Below are positions 61,037 to 64,000 of a stretch of DNA of 64,000 nucleotides, piece by piece (position 1 is the first letter of the stretch; every line of letters starts with the position of its first letter). The position numbers and the translations under genes are program-made. The DNA lies in NCBI RefSeq assembly GCF_900302455.1, contig NZ_ONZG01000005.1, positions 124,001-188,000 of the forward strand. The letters run 5' to 3'. Origin of the DNA: Falsiruegeria mediterranea M17. GTDB taxonomy: Bacteria > Pseudomonadota > Alphaproteobacteria > Rhodobacterales > Rhodobacteraceae. Below the pieces are notes generated by a model. It saw nothing but the letters and a program-made list of their open reading frames with translations, did no database searches and had not been told where the DNA came from.

Positions 61037-61797
61037 GCGCTGCGCTCGCCGGTGTAAAGACGGCGCTGTTTCTCGTTCATGCGCGCTGTATCGAGGATCA
61101 GACAGACGTCCGTGGTGTTGAAGGCATGGTCGATATAGGCCCCCTCGCCCACAAACCCGCCAAGGCGCAGGTATGCTTTGATCAAGGCTGGCACCTCAAG
61201 CATCGCTTTGCGGCGGTCCAAGCCTTCGGGCGCGACACGATTCATGTCGACAAAATGCTGCGGTTGCGTGCGCACACGCAAGTCTTCGGGGGCAAGGTGG
61301 TTGTGGTGCAGCATCGACAGCGGTTGCGCCAAGGCGTCCACATCCGTGCCGTGGAAACTGGCCACGCCGAACAGCACCTCAACTTCGTGCTCGGCCACAT
61401 AGGCCGCCAGACCGTTCCACAGATAGAACATCGCCATCCCGCCGCGGTAATCGGGATGCAGGCAGGACCGACCCAGTTCCAACAGCTTGCGGCCGCTGTT
61501 TTTCAGGACGCTCAGGTCATATTCATCTTCGGAATAAAACTGACCTAAGGCGCGCGCCTGTTCGCTGCGCAGCAGGCGGTAAACCCCAACAACCTCACCC
61601 GTGGTGTCATCTGACACCAGCATGTGGTCAAAGAAGGGATCGAACCGGTCCTGCTCCAGGCCCCGATCGTGATCGACCATCTCGCCGCCGCCACCCAGCT
61701 CGCGCACAAACACGTCATAGCGCAACCGCTGTGCCGCCAGGAGCTCGTCGGCGGTCTTCGCGATCTTGACCGTGAATGTGGGTCCGGTGTCCGGCAT
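61033..61797 (-). CDS. olsB: L-ornithine N-alpha-acyltransferase OlsB
   Basis: A 254-residue GNAT-like enzyme that transfers a 3-hydroxyacyl group from ACP to ornithine, giving lyso-ornithine lipid. Landmarks are LRYDVFVRELGGGGEMVDHD, the family block DHMLVSDDTTGEVVGVYRLLR, LELGRSCLHPDYRGGMAMFYLW and GVASFHGTDVDALAQPLSMLHH. Order and overlap with olsA match known ols loci. Ornithine lipids often rise when phosphate is short, but I see no Pho box in the 122 bases before it. Confidence 0.9.
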   Translation of the reverse strand: MPDTGPTFTVKIAKTADELLAAQRLRYDVFVRELGGGGEMVDHDRGLEQDRFDPFFDHMLVSDDTTGEVVGVYRLLRSEQARALGQFYSEDEYDLSVLKNSGRKLLELGRSCLHPDYRGGMAMFYLWNGLAAYVAEHEVEVLFGVASFHGTDVDALAQPLSMLHHNHLAPEDLRVRTQPQHFVDMNRVAPEGLDRRKAMLEVPALIKAYLRLGGFVGEGAYIDHAFNTTDVCLILDTARMNEKQRRLYTGERSA

Positions 61798-61919
61798 TGG
61801 GGCAACTTCCGAAAAAGGCGCAAGGGCTTGGCGGCAATTAGCCCGAAAACGCGGTTATTGGCAACACGCTGCCAGCGGCGGTGCATCCCAGGCCCGCGTT
61901 AACCTTTCGTCAACCAGTT

Positions 61920-62102
61920 TCACGGATCAAAGACCGGCATCAGCGCGATGCGTGAGCCGTCGATCACCACTTTTCCCTGATCGCGAAAGTTCACCGTGAT
62001 CTTGCCTGCGATGTTGGACTGCACCTGTCCGACACCCCAGTCAGGAAAATCGGGGTGGCGCACGTACATGCCAGGTGCAAGGATGGCATTCAGATCTGTC
62101 AT
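61920..62102 (-). CDS. DUF3553 domain-containing small protein
   Basis: A 60-residue protein that is almost entirely the DUF3553 domain: LAPGMYVRHPDFPDWGVGQVQS followed by KITVNFRDQGKVVIDG. The domain is a small SH3-like beta barrel also found in UvrD-type helicases (the CarD-like group binds RNA polymerase), so a nucleic-acid or RNAP role is possible but not shown. It is divergent from chpT, with 48 bases between start codons. Confidence 0.88.
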   Translation of the reverse strand: MTDLNAILAPGMYVRHPDFPDWGVGQVQSNIAGKITVNFRDQGKVVIDGSRIALMPVFDP

Positions 62103-62150
62103 GGCGCTCTCGTTTTCGGGCGGTTGGCGGGTTCAATTCGGAGGTACCCC

Positions 62151-62747
62151 ATGGGTGAAAGCAACGTCAACCTGGCCGCATTGATCGGCTCGCGGATCTG
62201 TCACGATCTGATCAGCCCCATCGGTGCCATCACCAACGGGCTGGAGCTGTTGGACATGGCCGGCGCGGTGCAGGGCCCCGAGATGGATTTGATCGCTGAC
62301 AGCGTGGGCAACGCCGGTGCGCGCATCCGCTTTTTCCGTATTGCTTTTGGGGCGGCGAGTGAGCAGCAGATGGGACAGGCCGAAGTCACCGCCTTGCTGG
62401 CAGACTTGAACAAGGGCAACCGCATCAAAGCTCATTGGGGCCCGATCGAGCCGGTGTCACGCTCGGACGTGCGCATGGCCTTTTTGGCGCTGCAATGCTG
62501 TGAGACCGCCCTGCCCTTTGGCGGCGACATCCGGATCAGCAAGCAGGACGATCAGTGGGAGATCACCGGCACCGGGTCCAAGATCACGGCAGCAGTCGAT
62601 CTGTGGGAAGGTCTGGTAAGTACCGATGGCCCTGCCCAGGTCTCGCCCGCGCAGGTGCAGTTTGCGTTATTGCCCGCCGTTGCCGCGGGAATGGGCCGTA
62701 GGCTGTCCTACGACCAAACCGACACGCAGATCACGATCCGGTATTGA
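62151..62747 (+). CDS. chpT: Histidine phosphotransferase ChpT
   Basis: A 198-residue protein of the DUF2328/ChpT family, which passes phosphate from CckA to CtrA and CpdR in the alphaproteobacterial cell-cycle relay. The phosphoacceptor is H18 in LIGSRICHDLISPIGAITNG. The dimerisation helices are followed by a degenerate GHKL-like domain (about 80-198). The start at 62151 begins MGESNVNLAALIGSR; the frame back to 62055 is a shadow of the DUF3553 gene. In Rhodobacterales this relay controls motility, gene transfer agents and related traits. Confidence 0.9.
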   Translation: MGESNVNLAALIGSRICHDLISPIGAITNGLELLDMAGAVQGPEMDLIADSVGNAGARIRFFRIAFGAASEQQMGQAEVTALLADLNKGNRIKAHWGPIEPVSRSDVRMAFLALQCCETALPFGGDIRISKQDDQWEITGTGSKITAAVDLWEGLVSTDGPAQVSPAQVQFALLPAVAAGMGRRLSYDQTDTQITIRY

Positions 62748-62763
62748 ACCGGGTCGCCTTTGA

Positions 62764-63996
62764 TCAGCCGCGCGTGGTGCCGTCGCCCGTGACCAAGTAC
62801 TTGAAACTGGTCAGCTGAGTGGCACCCACCGGACCCCGCGCGTGCATCTTGCCCGTGGCGATCCCGATCTCGGCCCCCATCCCGAACTCACCGCCATCGG
62901 CAAACTGGGTCGACGCGTTGTGCATCAGGATCGCACTGTCGAGGCGGGTAAAGAACCGCTGCGCGGCCTCTTTGTCCTCGGTCATGATGCAGTCGGTGTG
63001 GTTCGAGCCGAACTTCTGAATATGTGCAATCGCAGCATCAATATCCGCCACAGGGCGCGCTGCGATGATCATGTCCAGGAATTCCTTGCCCCAATCCGCA
63101 TCGGATGCGGCCAAGGTCTCGTCGATTTGCAAGCCACCTTCGGCATGCACCTCAACACCGGCCGCGAGCAGCGCGTTGATGACATCGCGGCCCAGGGTGT
63201 CGACTACGTCCTGATGGATCAGCAGGCATTCCGCCGCGCCACAGATGCCCGTGCGCCGGGTTTTGGCATTCATCACCACATCCAGCGTCTTTTGCAGATC
63301 CGCCGCTTTGTCGATGTAGATGTGCACGATCCCTTCGAGGTGCGCAAAAACCGGCACGCGCGCCTCGCGCTGAACCAGGCCCACCAGGCCCTTGCCGCCA
63401 CGAGGAACAATGACGTCGACATAATCGGTCATGGTCAGCAGTTCTGAAACAGCCGCACGGTCCCGGGTCGGCACCAGTTGGATCGCGTCTTCGGGCAGAT
63501 TGGCAGCCATCAGCCCTTCAACCAGGCAATCCCGGATCGCACCAGAGGAATGGAAGCTTTCCGAGCCACCGCGCAAGATCACCGCATTGCCCGATTTCAG
63601 GCAGAGCGCACCAGCGTCGGCGGTCACGTTGGGACGGCTTTCGTAAATCACCCCGATCACGCCCAAAGGCGTGCGCACGCGCTGGATGTGCAGCCCGCTT
63701 GGCATATCCCATTCAGTCATCACTTCACCAACAGGATCGTTTTGCTGGGCTACGGTACGCAGACCGTCGACCATGCCTTGAACACGCGCCTCGTCCAGCA
63801 TCAGACGGTCCATCATTGCAGGGCTCAGGCCCTTGTCGCGGCCAAACTCCAGATCTTTGGCGTTGGCTTCGATGATCTCGGCGCGACGCGCCCAGACGGC
63901 GTCAGCCGCAGCCATCAACGCTGCAGTTTTCTGCTCGGCGCTGGCAAAACCCAACTCGCGTGATGCGGATTTGGCACGGGCGCCCAGATCGGCCAT
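62764..63996 (-). CDS. proA: Gamma-glutamyl phosphate reductase
   Basis: A 410-residue NADPH-dependent enzyme that reduces gamma-glutamyl phosphate to the semialdehyde in proline synthesis. Landmarks are [60 protein letters not shown] and the catalytic cysteine in [40 protein letters not shown] is the C-terminal block. The ATG at 63996 is 4 bases from the window edge; homologues often have a few more residues, so the true start may lie outside. Confidence 0.95.
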   Translation of the reverse strand: MADLGARAKSASRELGFASAEQKTAALMAAADAVWARRAEIIEANAKDLEFGRDKGLSPAMMDRLMLDEARVQGMVDGLRTVAQQNDPVGEVMTEWDMPSGLHIQRVRTPLGVIGVIYESRPNVTADAGALCLKSGNAVILRGGSESFHSSGAIRDCLVEGLMAANLPEDAIQLVPTRDRAAVSELLTMTDYVDVIVPRGGKGLVGLVQREARVPVFAHLEGIVHIYIDKAADLQKTLDVVMNAKTRRTGICGAAECLLIHQDVVDTLGRDVINALLAAGVEVHAEGGLQIDETLAASDADWGKEFLDMIIAARPVADIDAAIAHIQKFGSNHTDCIMTEDKEAAQRFFTRLDSAILMHNASTQFADGGEFGMGAEIGIATGKMHARGPVGATQLTSFKYLVTGDGTTRG

Positions 63997-64000
63997 GAGC

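Overview
The window is a chromosomal segment of a marine-type alphaproteobacterium, most likely of the Roseobacter group (Rhodobacteraceae). The evidence is the GC-rich codon use, the class II DAHP synthase, the soluble PhoR beside phoU-phoB, the ChpT phosphotransferase of the CtrA relay, the olsA-olsB ornithine-lipid pair and a leucine-type ABC operon. I see no rRNA, tRNA, CRISPR array, intact transposase or prophage.

Layout. 1-1133: end of a HerA/DUF853 ATPase. 1448-7026 (minus): a complete branched-chain amino acid type ABC transporter (binding protein, livG, livF, an unknown exported protein, livH, livM). 7196-14461: a PQQ-type sugar dehydrogenase, two small exported proteins, a DJ-1/AraC regulator, class II DAHP synthase, an RTX-like acidic protein and a PAS protein. 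14733-16805: yicC-gmk-gamma carbonic anhydrase. 16879-25181: phosphate control (phoR, a PEP-mutase-family gene, tandem Pho boxes, pstSCAB, phoU, phoB). 25178-27414: a LysR regulator and glutaryl-CoA dehydrogenase. 27581-33250: a more A/T-rich stretch with an ATPase/FtsX-like permease/DUF3299 set, an acyl-CoA ligase and an SDR. 33471-53889: about twenty genes of acyl-CoA catabolism in opposed operons with HxlR and IclR regulators. 54023-55224: aroQ coupled to a LuxR solo. 55952-57679: rpsB-tsf. 57982-60197: two unknown genes. 60203-63996: olsA, olsB, DUF3553, chpT and proA.

The acyl-CoA cluster looks like one system for a bulky or branched CoA ester. It has two adjacent, unequal acyl-CoA dehydrogenases, three crotonases whose active-site glutamates differ, a MaoC hydratase with an HSD17B4-type dehydrogenase (an MFE-2-like R-specific pair), an ACAD10-like phosphotransferase, an FMN protein of the nitronate monooxygenase family, acetoacetyl-CoA synthetase, a thioesterase and an orphan binding protein. 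No thiolase lies in the window, so the pathway is incomplete here.

The most unusual observation is a family of three dispersed elements of about 190-225 bases (1172-1362, 33259-33461, 55617-55840). Each is closed by a CTCCCGC/GCGGGAG terminal stem and holds internal hairpins whose sequences change while pairing is kept. All three lie between the tails of convergent genes. This suggests a structured RNA or palindromic mobile element. The other candidates for new biology are the two-gene cassette at 57982-60197 and the LuxR solo that lacks the acyl-homoserine-lactone-binding aspartate.
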